Shown here piece after piece: positions 1-8,168 of a stretch of 64,000 nucleotides of DNA. Where the stretch lies: contig JAGAZE010000008.1 of assembly GCA_017940185.1 (NCBI GenBank), positions 44,741-108,740 of the forward strand. The letters run 5' to 3'. The stretch's first letter is position 1; the number at the start of each line of letters is the position of its first letter. The notes beneath the pieces are model-generated. The model was not told the DNA's origin and did no database searches. It saw only the letters and a list, made by a program, of their open reading frames with translations. A program made the position numbers and the translations under genes. This stretch comes from Bacteroidaceae bacterium. GTDB lineage: Bacteria; Bacteroidota; Bacteroidia; Bacteroidales; Bacteroidaceae.

Positions 1-206
1 TTCTTTGTGTTGAGGCACATGGCCACATGGTCGATGCCCAAGTTGTCGTAGCCTTGTGTGACGGCAGTGATGGCATTGCCTTGCCAGGGAGCCACAAAAA
101 GCAGGTCGGCACAGCGCAATGCTTCTGTGCCGATGGTCTGTGCTGGGCAGCCGAGTGCACCTGCAGCACATGCGATGATGAGTAGCAGCCTGCGAAGGAG
201 AATCAT
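1..206 (-). CDS. YiiX-like permuted NlpC/P60 hydrolase, N-terminal part only
   Basis: The gene runs off the left edge; about 68 residues are visible. It starts with a signal sequence (MILLRRLLLIIACAAGALGC, possibly a lipoprotein signal because a Cys follows ALG). A segment DLLFVAPWQG then leads to NLGIDHVAM. That spacing of a buried DLLF strand and an HVA/HVG segment is typical of the YiiX/YebB family of permuted papain-like hydrolases, which act on peptide or lipid amides in the envelope. It begins 17 bases after the stop of the nucleoside phosphorylase gene, so the two are probably co-transcribed. The catalytic Cys should lie outside the window, so the call rests on the N-terminus only. Confidence 0.5.
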   Translation of the reverse strand, partial: MILLRRLLLIIACAAGALGCPAQTIGTEALRCADLLFVAPWQGNAITAVTQGYDNLGIDHVAMCLNTK

Positions 207-223
207 CGTGCGGGCGGCGATTG

Positions 224-1096
224 TCAGATACGGTTGAGCACCTTCTCTATCAGTGTATCGATAGTGTTTTTGTACTCGGTGTTCATCTCCTGCGCATAGC
301 GGTTGGCTATCACCATGCAACATGTCATGGCGCGGTGTCCGAGCAGCGAGGCGAGTCCTGCCACGGCACTCGACTCCATCTCAAAGTTACACACCTTCAT
401 GCCATCGTATTCGAATGATTCTACTTTCTCGTTCTGGTTGGGATCGGCCAGTGGTATTCTCAGTTCGCGTCCCTGTGGTCCGTAGAATCCGCCGCAGGAG
501 ATGGTGTAGCCTCTCACCATGTCGTCGCCTGCAATCTGGTCGATGAGCTGCTGGTCGGCGATGGCTACATAGGGCGCACCCTTGATGGGGTCCCATGCCA
601 TGTGGCGTTTGAAGGCTTCTTCCAGTTGTAGGTCGCACACATTGTTGCGGCCGGCGTAGTAGTTGAGCAGTCCGTCAAATCCGATGCTCTTCACACTGGC
701 AATGAATGTGCCGATGGGAGTGTAGGGCTGCAGTCCGCCGCATGTGCCCAGGCGCACCATGGTGAGTGTACGGTGCCGGTCTTTCTCCTCGCGCGTGGTA
801 TAGTCGATGTTGGCGAGTGTGTCGAGCTCGTTGACCACGATGTCGATGTTGTCGCAGCCTATGCCGTGACTCAGGCAGGTGATGCGCTTGCCCTTGTAGG
901 AGCCTGTGATGGTGTGAAATTCGCGGCTCGACACTTCCATTTCGCGACTGTCGAAGTGGGCGGCAATGGTATCCACACGTGCAGGGTCGCCGACCATTAC
1001 TACGCGGTCGGCCAGAAATTCGGGTTTCAGATGAAGGTGAAAGCAGCTTCCGTCTTCATTGATAATCATTTCGGAGGGAGGGAAGTATTTTTTCAT
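224..1096 (-). CDS. Nucleoside phosphorylase, uridine phosphorylase-like
   Basis: 290-residue cytoplasmic enzyme expected to cleave a nucleoside with phosphate, giving a base and (deoxy)ribose-1-phosphate (nucleoside salvage). Family signs are the N-terminal phosphate-binding VGDPARV (about residues 36-42), the SHGIGCDNIDIVVNEL stretch, MVRLGTCGGL in the active-site region, and the C-terminal NFEMESSAVAGL block, whose EMES residues contact the ribose. The length is somewhat above the 250-260 residues of the E. coli Udp type. Uridine specificity is inferred from general resemblance and could instead be purine. The YiiX-like gene follows on the same strand after 17 bases. Confidence 0.8.
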   Translation of the reverse strand: MKKYFPPSEMIINEDGSCFHLHLKPEFLADRVVMVGDPARVDTIAAHFDSREMEVSSREFHTITGSYKGKRITCLSHGIGCDNIDIVVNELDTLANIDYTTREEKDRHRTLTMVRLGTCGGLQPYTPIGTFIASVKSIGFDGLLNYYAGRNNVCDLQLEEAFKRHMAWDPIKGAPYVAIADQQLIDQIAGDDMVRGYTISCGGFYGPQGRELRIPLADPNQNEKVESFEYDGMKVCNFEMESSAVAGLASLLGHRAMTCCMVIANRYAQEMNTEYKNTIDTLIEKVLNRI

Positions 1097-1173
1097 GATG
1101 GTTATATAGATAATTGATAATTTTGTTCCATGATATTAGGCTGCATCTCTCATAATACAAGCCCTTTAATTGC

Positions 1174-4100
1174 TTATGGTCTGACTATTTTCTTTCCTTT
1201 TCTGATGTATATCCCTTTTTGTGTGGATGTTGTGCGTTGTCCTTGCAGGTTGTACCACGGTGCGTTATTGTCGTTGGTTTCGTTGTCAACGCTGTTGATG
1301 GCATTGATGGTGTTGTCGGGTGCTTGTATGTAGAGTGTGGATCCTACTGCTGTTGTGGCATTGCTGTCGTCGGCGTAGGCTCTGAAGGCTGGCACATACA
1401 TGGTTCCGCGGAAGCGTTGGAAGGTGTGTCCGCTGCCGTCGAGCACAAGTCCCTGCGTCACTGCTGTGTTGTGCTGTGTTCCGCGCAGGTTGAAGCTGCT
1501 GGTGTGTGCTGCTATGGTGGTGTTAGGCAGTAGGCGTGCGTTGTGTCCGACAAATTCTATCGCCTTGCCCGCCATGCCGTCGGTCTGGAATATGCTCTTA
1601 GGCCATCCCAACAGGTACGGTGTGTTAGCTTGTGTCTGAGCGGTATAGTCGAAAACAAGCATCTGTGTGGCAGCATTGTAGGCTTTCCACTGCATGAGGT
1701 AGAACTGTGCGTCGGTGTGTGTGTCCGACCGGCACCATTCCACTGTTGTGCCGTCGTCGGCCATGCGTGCCTTGTCGATGGCGAAGGGCAGTGCCAGCAG
1801 TTCCCATCCCCCTTGTGCATCATGCATCACGGTGGGTGTACGGCTGTAGATGGCTTCCTGTGCTTCGAAGGCATAAGGTATGGCGTAGTCGTGTCCGTCG
1901 GTGAGGCGCAGTGTGGCAGCGGTCTCGTCTACTACGATGTTGCGTCCTTGCAGGGTGGTGGGTATTGCATCGCTGGTGCTGAAGTAGTAGATGGTGTTGG
2001 GGTTGCTGTTGGGCACCACGTTGGTAGTGCCGCAGCCTTTCAGCCACACCGCCAGTGCCTGTTCGTCAACGGTAAGGCTGGTGGCGGGCTTGCTGACCGA
2101 TATCAGTCCTTCGGCATCGTATTGCATTGCGGCGTAGGTGGTATGGAAGGTGTTGCTCGAGCCGAATCGTGCCGACACGTTGGGGTAGTAGTAGAGCAGC
2201 CAATAGTCTTCGTCGAGCACGAGGTTGTCGAATGTGGCCTGCACTGTTTGTCGGTTCAGGCTAGGCACCTGTGCGTGCACATAGGTATCGCGCACCTTGC
2301 TGTAGTAGCCGTTGTGGTTGCTGCGGTATAGTGCCACGCGTATGTCGCCGTCGAAGGGTTTTGCTGTGCTATTGAAGAGTGTGATGTTGGCCTTCACGCG
2401 GCTGCCGTAGAGCGTGCGTCCTTCCATGTTTTCCATGTTGGTGCTTTCGGCAGCCAGTCCGGTGCTGGTCACTATTTCTCCCTGTGTGAGAGTGGTCTGC
2501 AGTGTGCCCACTATTTTTTCGGCCTGGCTGTCGGTAGAAATGTTCACCACAAATTGTCCTGCTCCATTTGGCGTGAACGATAGCGACAGCTGTTGGCTGG
2601 TGCCAGCCTTTATCTTCACCCCTGTGCGCGACTGATTGCGGTAGGTGGCATCGTTGGGCAGTGTGGCTGTGAGGTAGATGGTGCCGTCGAAGTCTACCTT
2701 GCCGTTGTTGTGGAGAGTGAAGTTGACGGTTTGTTTAGCATTGGCGTCGCGCGACAGTGGCACTTCAAAGTCGGTGCATTCCATTTGTTCATGTGCTGCA
2801 TCGTAGCGCAGGCTTATTCCGCTGCTGCCGTGGGTGACGTAGAGTCGGTTGGCATCAGAGCGCTCGCAGCGCTTCCACGCTTCGTTGTCGCGTCGGCTGA
2901 GGGGCAACACCTCGTAGGTGCCGTAGCCAATGTTGTTGTCGGTGAGTGTCTGTCGTGTGAGATTGAATCGCGATTCGCTCCATCCCGTGCCTGAACGCAG
3001 GTTTTCATACATCCCTTTTTCTCCCAGCACCACGATGGTGCCGTCGCTACGTGTGATGCCTATGCCTCGGTTGTAGTTGCCTGTCTCTCCTGTGTGGTTG
3101 AAGAAGGAGAAGCCCGGCTGTCCGTTGCTGGGTTGTAGTGTAGCGCTTCGCAGCACCTTGTCGAAGGTGGAGGTGGGTTGGCCTACTTTGGCCGGTTCTG
3201 CGTTGAACACTGCCTGCTGCCCCATGCTGTATCCGTCAGTGGTGGTGCTGGCTCCTATGCCACTATTGTCGCCGGGGTTGAGTATGCTGATGAGGAAGTA
3301 GCCGTTGCTGCTGCCGCCCCATCCCCAGTTGACATGGAAGAGTCCGGCTCCGTCGTATCCGTCGATGACGAAGGCGTGGCCGCCGCCCATCGAGCTGCCC
3401 GAGTAGTAGATGGGGCGGTTGAGTGTCAGTTCGTTGTAGAGCATGGCGTCCCACTCATCCACGCTATATATGGAGCGCGGGCGCACTGTGGTGGCCTGCG
3501 CAAAGCCGAAGTAGGTCTTCAGTGCATCGGGCACATCGCCGCTGAAAGCTCCCGACGCGCTCGACGAGTACATCATCCTCACGCTCACGCCGCAGCAGAG
3601 CATGAGTGTGGCCACGGCGTTGGCTTGCAGGTCGGTGTAGTTGCTCCCGCTGTACCTGTCGAGCATGTTGTCCCAGTCGAACAGTGTGCCTGCCGGTACT
3701 CCGTCGACGTGCATGCTGTCCTTGCTGGAGTAGTAGTCGGGGATAGCTCGGGCCAGGAATGCCGGATTGTTGGCGCGGTGGTAGTATATCACCTGTGCCA
3801 TAGCCGTTGCTACGCATCCTGTGACGGAACGTTTGCCGTTTTCCATCGGGCAAAGGTTGTTGTAGGGCGCTCCTTGATTCCACATTGTGGTAATCATCGG
3901 TGCTATGGGTTGCTTCACCGGTTCTTCTTTTGCAGCAGCCTTGCGTGGTGTGCGTCGCTGTGATGGCAGCTGTTGTTGCTGCACATAGCCTATCTGTGCC
4001 GCCACCTCGTCGAGCCATGCGCGGGCGTTGTCAGGCAATTTGTCAACGTCGAAATGCCCATGGCTGCTGTAGCCCAGTATAGGTTCTGTTCGCTCGTCAG

Positions 4101-4365
4101 CCGAGACGATGACGAAGCCGCCGTCGGTGCCCATGTTGAACACGTAGTATGCTGTGGTGGCATGGTTGTCAGTTGTCGTAACGGGAGCACTGTAGGCGTG
4201 GCGCAGTGCCTTGCTTCCTGTCCCGTTTGCCGGAGCGGCAGGGAGAAAACCCTTCGCTGTGGCAAACTGCGCGGCGATGGCGCTTGCCTGCGACATGGAA
4301 ACTTGCTGTGCCCAAGTGGCAACCATTGCCACGTGAAGCATGAGAAGAAGGGTGAATCTTTTCAT
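1174..4365 (-). CDS. Secreted C10 family (streptopain/interpain-type) cysteine protease
   Basis: 1063 residues counted from the ATG at 4365, which opens a clear signal peptide (MKRFTLLLMLHVAMVATWAQ); the reading frame continues upstream but lacks signal features. A Spi-type prodomain (YYVFN...GGFVIVSADERTEPILGYS, residues about 73-100) precedes the catalytic domain. The nucleophile is Cys184 in SVTGCVATAMAQ and the general base is His330 in GGGHAFVIDGYD, followed by FHVNWGWGG. A long C-terminal region of beta-type domains ends in NLQGQR...GIYIRKGKKIVRP, a tail common on Prevotella secreted proteins and perhaps a sorting signal. A TATATTTG promoter lies just upstream (4396-4403). It probably degrades host or dietary protein outside the cell. 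Confidence 0.9.
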   Translation of the reverse strand: MKRFTLLLMLHVAMVATWAQQVSMSQASAIAAQFATAKGFLPAAPANGTGSKALRHAYSAPVTTTDNHATTAYYVFNMGTDGGFVIVSADERTEPILGYSSHGHFDVDKLPDNARAWLDEVAAQIGYVQQQQLPSQRRTPRKAAAKEEPVKQPIAPMITTMWNQGAPYNNLCPMENGKRSVTGCVATAMAQVIYYHRANNPAFLARAIPDYYSSKDSMHVDGVPAGTLFDWDNMLDRYSGSNYTDLQANAVATLMLCCGVSVRMMYSSSASGAFSGDVPDALKTYFGFAQATTVRPRSIYSVDEWDAMLYNELTLNRPIYYSGSSMGGGHAFVIDGYDGAGLFHVNWGWGGSSNGYFLISILNPGDNSGIGASTTTDGYSMGQQAVFNAEPAKVGQPTSTFDKVLRSATLQPSNGQPGFSFFNHTGETGNYNRGIGITRSDGTIVVLGEKGMYENLRSGTGWSESRFNLTRQTLTDNNIGYGTYEVLPLSRRDNEAWKRCERSDANRLYVTHGSSGISLRYDAAHEQMECTDFEVPLSRDANAKQTVNFTLHNNGKVDFDGTIYLTATLPNDATYRNQSRTGVKIKAGTSQQLSLSFTPNGAGQFVVNISTDSQAEKIVGTLQTTLTQGEIVTSTGLAAESTNMENMEGRTLYGSRVKANITLFNSTAKPFDGDIRVALYRSNHNGYYSKVRDTYVHAQVPSLNRQTVQATFDNLVLDEDYWLLYYYPNVSARFGSSNTFHTTYAAMQYDAEGLISVSKPATSLTVDEQALAVWLKGCGTTNVVPNSNPNTIYYFSTSDAIPTTLQGRNIVVDETAATLRLTDGHDYAIPYAFEAQEAIYSRTPTVMHDAQGGWELLALPFAIDKARMADDGTTVEWCRSDTHTDAQFYLMQWKAYNAATQMLVFDYTAQTQANTPYLLGWPKSIFQTDGMAGKAIEFVGHNARLLPNTTIAAHTSSFNLRGTQHNTAVTQGLVLDGSGHTFQRFRGTMYVPAFRAYADDSNATTAVGSTLYIQAPDNTINAINSVDNETNDNNAPWYNLQGQRTTSTQKGIYIRKGKKIVRP

Positions 4366-4395
4366 AAAAGTCGTCGTGTGAGGGATAGATTGTGG

Positions 4396-4403
4396 CAAAT
4401 ATA
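4396..4403 (-). promoter_or_regulatory. TATATTTG -7 element of the C10 protease gene
   Basis: On the minus strand the bases read TATATTTG, matching the Bacteroidota -7 consensus TAnnTTTG, 30 bases before the ATG at 4365. It supports that start and a leader of roughly 25 bases. Confidence 0.5.
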
Positions 4404-4477
4404 CGGAGAAATCTGTTTGATGTGGCGTGAAATGCGATTTTTTTTGCCGTGCATGTGTCACGTGTGTGGCGATTGTG

Positions 4478-4485
4478 TATCTTTG
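4478..4485 (+). promoter_or_regulatory. TATCTTTG -7 element immediately before yigZ
   Basis: TATCTTTG ends only 7 bases before the ATG at 4493. With a start site 4-7 bases downstream of the element, the mRNA would have almost no leader. No convincing TTG lies at the expected -33 distance. Confidence 0.5.
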
Positions 4486-4492
4486 CAGTACG

Positions 4493-5080
4493 ATGAACAC
4501 TGACGAATATACAACCCTTACCGACACTGTGGCCGAAGGGTACTACACAGAGAAGCGCAGCAAGTTTCTCGCCTTTGCCCACCATGTGGAGTCCACAGAG
4601 CAGATAAAAGCTCTTTTGGCATCCTATCGCAAGCTGTATTACGATGCGCGTCATGTGTGCTATGCGTATGCCCTTGGTCCCGATGCCGCAGAGACCCGCG
4701 CCAACGATGACGGCGAACCCTCGTCGACGGCGGGCAAACCCATCCTCGGACAGATAGTGTCGCACGGGCTTACCGACGTGCTTGTGGTAGTGGTGCGCTA
4801 CTATGGCGGTGTCAACCTCGGCACGGGAGGACTCATCGTAGCCTACCGCACGGCAGCTGCCGAGGCGTTGAACAAGGCCGGGACGGTGGTGAGGCAGGTG
4901 GAGGAGCAGGTCACCGTACGATTTGTCTACGAGCAGATGAACAACGTCATGCGTGTGGTGAAGGACATGCAGCCGCGTATTGTAGACCAGCAGTTCGACA
5001 ACTGCTGCGTCCTCACACTCAGCATACGGAAAAGCGAGGCGGAACAACTCAGAAAAAGGTTGGACGATGCCTTGATTTAG
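4493..5080 (+). CDS. yigZ: YigZ/IMPACT family protein
   Basis: 195 residues. The N-terminal UPF0029 (IMPACT) domain shows the family pattern EKRSKFLAFAHHV, a DARHVCYAYALG segment, NDDGEPSSTAGKPIL and VVRYYGGVNLGTGGL. The remaining C-terminal part fits the DUF1949 (EF-G-like) domain. The family is widespread; the cellular role of bacterial members is not firmly established, with ribosome or translation-related functions suggested by the eukaryotic IMPACT homologues. The ATG at 4493 was chosen because the protein homology begins there and a TATCTTTG promoter element at 4478-4485 would exclude upstream starts. It is divergent from the C10 protease gene and looks monocistronic. Confidence 0.85.
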   Translation: MNTDEYTTLTDTVAEGYYTEKRSKFLAFAHHVESTEQIKALLASYRKLYYDARHVCYAYALGPDAAETRANDDGEPSSTAGKPILGQIVSHGLTDVLVVVVRYYGGVNLGTGGLIVAYRTAAAEALNKAGTVVRQVEEQVTVRFVYEQMNNVMRVVKDMQPRIVDQQFDNCCVLTLSIRKSEAEQLRKRLDDALI

Positions 5081-5229
5081 ACATGTTGGGTATTGTTCAT
5101 CCACAAGAAGAAATCCAGAGTACACGTCACATAGCGATGGCATTCCCTCGCTGTCAGTCGAAAATCCACGATACCGTCCGTGCAGATTCTTGTGGTATTA
5201 TTCTTTGACGGTAAAAAAATAATTATTCC

Positions 5230-5267
5230 CATGCAGTCTTTATCTCGGTCGCAGAACTCTATAAATA
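5230..5267 (+). promoter_or_regulatory. Putative ECF-type promoter element before the sigma-barrel gene
   Basis: CATGCAGTC (5230-5238), a 17-base spacer, and ACTCTATAAATA (5256-5267). The same two blocks with the same spacing recur at 6973-7010 before the radical SAM gene, while the spacers between them are diverged. The arrangement resembles a -35/-10 pair and lies 14 bases before the ATG at 5282. It does not match the housekeeping TAnnTTTG element. Recognition by the adjacent sigma factor is inference. Confidence 0.5.
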
Positions 5268-5281
5268 AGAGATCGCTGACG

Positions 5282-6970
5282 ATGGAGATAACACGACTGA
5301 TAGAACGTTGCCGACAGGGGGATGCCGAAGCCCTTGGGGAACTCTACAAGACATACGCCCAAAGGATGAAGGGCGTATGCCGACGCTATATCAGTGACGA
5401 ACAGACGATGGACGATGTGTTACACGATGCCTTTGTAATTATCTTCACTTCGTTTGACCGTTTGCGAGACGATCGAAAGGCGGAGTCGTGGATGAAGTCG
5501 ATAACGCGTAATGTAGCAGCAAAATACAAAGACCAGCAGAAAAATATTTCATTCGTACCATTACAGGTGGCAGAAACATTGATGGCTCCCCATGAAGATA
5601 TTACTGTAAACACTCTTCCCTTGGAAGAAATGTTGAAATCGATAGACAAGTTGCCTGAAGGATACAGAAACGTGTTCCGACTGTCTGTCCTTTCAGGCAT
5701 GTCGCACAACGAAATAGCAGACATGCTTGGTATCCTGCCACACTCTTCTTCCTCGCAACTGGCACGGGCCAAGAAAATATTGCGCAAGATGATGCAGCAG
5801 TATTGGGTTACCATGCTTCTGTTGTTGCTCATGCCTCTCACATTCTTCTTGCTTAGAAATGATAATGCCATCGTCAAAGAAAATATAGCCAAGCAAAAAG
5901 AAACACCGAAGCACTATATAGAACAAAAAACAAATCAACAGCCGCAGAAACCTCTCATAGTTCATGTACCCCTACATAGTACACCGATTCACACGTTACA
6001 GTCTCTCATTGTCCAGGCTATCGATTCCATTAAGCCTGACTCTATGACAAACATGACAGCACAGGAACAAACAATTCCAGACTCCATACTGAATAAAAAG
6101 CAAGCAGATACGACACACATCATTGAGAAACCCGGTCGGCCCCATTACAACATTGCCGACCTATCCTGCGACAAAGCGATAACAAGCCCTCACAACAGGC
6201 AAAAACGGTCCATACAACTTGCATACGTCGGAGCATTCGGAGAACAGTCTTATAACAGACCCTACGGATTCACAGAGAAACCGATTATATCCACAACAGG
6301 CCAACCAACATCGCCCGTCACCTTTCAGTACTGGAGCGACTATGCCGCCTTCCTGGCAGAGATGCCCGACGACGGCAATAGCCATAAGCGAAACATCATT
6401 ATGAATATAGCACTCAATAATGCCGGCGATGCACAAGGTACAGGCGCAGACAAAATTGTCCGCAAGAGCCACCACTACATGCCCGTCAGCCTCTCGTTGG
6501 CATTCAATTATCAGTTCAACCGACGCCTTGCCCTGGAGACAGGACTCAGCTACAGCAGGCTCAAGTCCGAATTTGAGATGGGGGCAAACGGTAATACAAT
6601 CAATCAACAGCAGACCATCCACTATATCGGCATCCTCATGAAGAGCACCTGCAATATATATAACAGAAAGCCGTGGAGCATCTACGCCAGCCTCCGTCTC
6701 ACTACCGAGATACCACTTCGCTCGCCGCTCAACACATACTATTACCTGCATGGCACCTTGCAGGCAACCGACAAAACCTCCATTCCAGCACCCTGGCAAT
6801 GGTCACTCGGAACAGGCTTCGGCTTGCAGTACAACCTCACCCCCGGCATCGGAGTATTCGCAGAGCCAAGCCTGCTATACTACATACCGACCGGGACACA
6901 AGTTCAAACATACCGCACACAGCATCCGCTCAACTTCTCCTTGCCCCTAGGCATCAGATTTACCTGGTAA
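5282..6970 (+). CDS. ECF sigma factor fused to transmembrane helix, periplasmic linker and beta-barrel domain
   Basis: 562 residues in one open frame. Residues about 1-85 form sigma region 2 (DEQTMDDVLHDAFVIIFTSFDRLRD, then AESWMKSITRN), and residues about 115-165 form sigma region 4 (LPEGYRNVFRLSVLSGMSHNEIADMLG, then SSSQLARAKKILR). A single membrane helix follows at 175-192 (WVTMLLLLLMPLTFFLLRN). Next comes a polar, low-complexity Pro/Gln/Thr-rich stretch (about 193-305) and a C-terminal domain of alternating aromatic beta strands ending in LPLGIRFTW, a typical outer membrane barrel end. Related Bacteroides systems encode the sigma factor and a dual-membrane anti-sigma barrel as two genes; here they are one. 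ATG 5282 is preferred over 5231 because 5231 lies inside the promoter-like element. Targets are inferred, not shown. Confidence 0.8.
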   Translation: MEITRLIERCRQGDAEALGELYKTYAQRMKGVCRRYISDEQTMDDVLHDAFVIIFTSFDRLRDDRKAESWMKSITRNVAAKYKDQQKNISFVPLQVAETLMAPHEDITVNTLPLEEMLKSIDKLPEGYRNVFRLSVLSGMSHNEIADMLGILPHSSSSQLARAKKILRKMMQQYWVTMLLLLLMPLTFFLLRNDNAIVKENIAKQKETPKHYIEQKTNQQPQKPLIVHVPLHSTPIHTLQSLIVQAIDSIKPDSMTNMTAQEQTIPDSILNKKQADTTHIIEKPGRPHYNIADLSCDKAITSPHNRQKRSIQLAYVGAFGEQSYNRPYGFTEKPIISTTGQPTSPVTFQYWSDYAAFLAEMPDDGNSHKRNIIMNIALNNAGDAQGTGADKIVRKSHHYMPVSLSLAFNYQFNRRLALETGLSYSRLKSEFEMGANGNTINQQQTIHYIGILMKSTCNIYNRKPWSIYASLRLTTEIPLRSPLNTYYYLHGTLQATDKTSIPAPWQWSLGTGFGLQYNLTPGIGVFAEPSLLYYIPTGTQVQTYRTQHPLNFSLPLGIRFTW

Positions 6971-6972
6971 AA

Positions 6973-7010
6973 CATGCAGTCATTCGTCGCAGTTTCGGAC
7001 TCTATAAATA
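6973..7010 (+). promoter_or_regulatory. Second copy of the putative ECF-type promoter element, before the radical SAM gene
   Basis: CATGCAGTC at 6973-6981 and ACTCTATAAATA at 6999-7010, separated by 17 bases exactly as in the copy at 5230-5267. It starts two bases after the sigma-barrel stop and ends 96 bases before the radical SAM ATG. It suggests that the radical SAM/oxidoreductase pair is driven by the same sigma factor that drives its own gene. Confidence 0.45.
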
Positions 7011-7033
7011 GACAACAAATTTGCACGAACATT

Positions 7034-7096
7034 TTCGTTAAGCTGAATGCAATGGAACTCGCTCCAATTGCTGAGGCGAGAAAACGAAGGATGAAA
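7034..7096 (+). repeat. Dispersed intergenic repeat, short copy
   Basis: The stretch around CTCGCTCCAATTGCTGAGGC is repeated in inverted orientation at 22059-22149. The two copies share both flanks (TTTTCGT...AAGC and AACGAAG-ATGAAAT on the opposite side); this copy lacks about 25 internal bases present in the other. It occupies the untranslated leader of the radical SAM gene. Confidence 0.6.
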
Positions 7097-7106
7097 TCCA
7101 ACCTGT

Positions 7107-8168
7107 ATGTATAACATTAATGATTACGCCTATAATGGGCTACTCTATCTCAACAACATCATGCGGCCACGCCACAAAAGGCTGTCCCAACTCATGATCT
7201 ACGCCACCAACGCTTGCCAGTCCCGCTGCAAGCACTGCAACATCTGGAAGAAACGACCAGTAGAGCATCTCTCACACAGCGACATTCAGAAAATCATGCA
7301 GAGCCGCTGTGTCACCAAACGCACAACCGTAGGACTTGAAGGCGGCGAGTTCATCCTTCACCCGCAGGCTGATGAAATCATGGCGTGGTTTCAGAAAAAT
7401 CACCCTAACTACACGCTGCTGTCAAATTGTCTCGCGCCCCGTCGTGTTATAGATGCCGTCCGTCGCTATCAGCCCCGACATCTGTATGTCTCTCTCGACG
7501 GTGGCCGCGAGACTTACCAAAGAATGCGTGGCTGCGATGGCTACGACCGAGTGATTGAGGTGGTCAAAGCACTCAAAGACGAGGTGCCACTATCGCTGAT
7601 GTTCTGTCTGTCTCCGTGGAACACATTCGAAGATATGGCGTATGTCATTGACCTTGCCAAGCACTACGATATAGACGTTCGTATCGGCATCTATGGAACG
7701 ATGGCCTTCTTTGACACAACAAGCGAACTGCTGACGACTTCGGACTTCGTGAAGCAGATACCGCAAAGCATCCACCAGACACAAGAGAATTTCGACTTTG
7801 TAGCACTCTACGACCAGTGGCGCAATGGGCATTTACGTTTGCGCTGCCAAAGCATCATGAGTTGCCTCGTCGTGCATAGCAACGGTGACGTACCGCTCTG
7901 CCAGAATCTTGAAGTGGTGCTGGGGAATATCCATGAGCAATCTCTCGACGAGATTTTCAACGGTGCATCGGCATGTCAGACCCAATGCCAGTATTTCAAG
8001 GACTGCAATGACTGTTGGATCAATTTCCACCGCAAGTACGACATCATCCTTGTGCGTAACTTTGAGCGACTGTTACCCAAGTGGCTCATTGAGAAGTTTT
8101 ACGGCCAATATCAATGGACGGCAGACCCGAAACAAACATACCGCAAACATCTAAAAGCAATACAATGA
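7107..8168 (+). CDS. Radical SAM protein with SPASM-like C-terminus
   Basis: 353 residues. The radical SAM CxxxCxxC cluster is CQSRCKHC near residues 38-45 (NACQSRCKHCNIW), followed by GLEGGEF, a form of the GGE SAM-binding motif. The C-terminal third has the spaced cysteines of a SPASM/twitch region: C in SIMSCLVVHSNGDVPLC, then LGNIHEQSLDEIF, then CQTQCQYFKDCNDCW, likely to hold an auxiliary iron-sulfur cluster. Substrate unknown; SPASM enzymes often modify peptides or act as dehydrogenases. Its stop overlaps the start of a Gfo/Idh/MocA oxidoreductase gene (ATGA), so the two are translationally coupled. It lies behind the sigma-barrel fusion and a copy of that gene's putative promoter. Confidence 0.8.
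   Translation: MYNINDYAYNGLLYLNNIMRPRHKRLSQLMIYATNACQSRCKHCNIWKKRPVEHLSHSDIQKIMQSRCVTKRTTVGLEGGEFILHPQADEIMAWFQKNHPNYTLLSNCLAPRRVIDAVRRYQPRHLYVSLDGGRETYQRMRGCDGYDRVIEVVKALKDEVPLSLMFCLSPWNTFEDMAYVIDLAKHYDIDVRIGIYGTMAFFDTTSELLTTSDFVKQIPQSIHQTQENFDFVALYDQWRNGHLRLRCQSIMSCLVVHSNGDVPLCQNLEVVLGNIHEQSLDEIFNGASACQTQCQYFKDCNDCWINFHRKYDIILVRNFERLLPKWLIEKFYGQYQWTADPKQTYRKHLKAIQ

Noticed and set aside
6974-7114. 46-codon frame ending inside the radical SAM start, a possible peptide substrate (RiPP precursor)
   Set aside because: Its ATG lies within the promoter-like block CATGCAGTC, and most of its codons come from the dispersed repeat that also occurs, non-coding, at 22059-22149. No leader/core pattern is visible.
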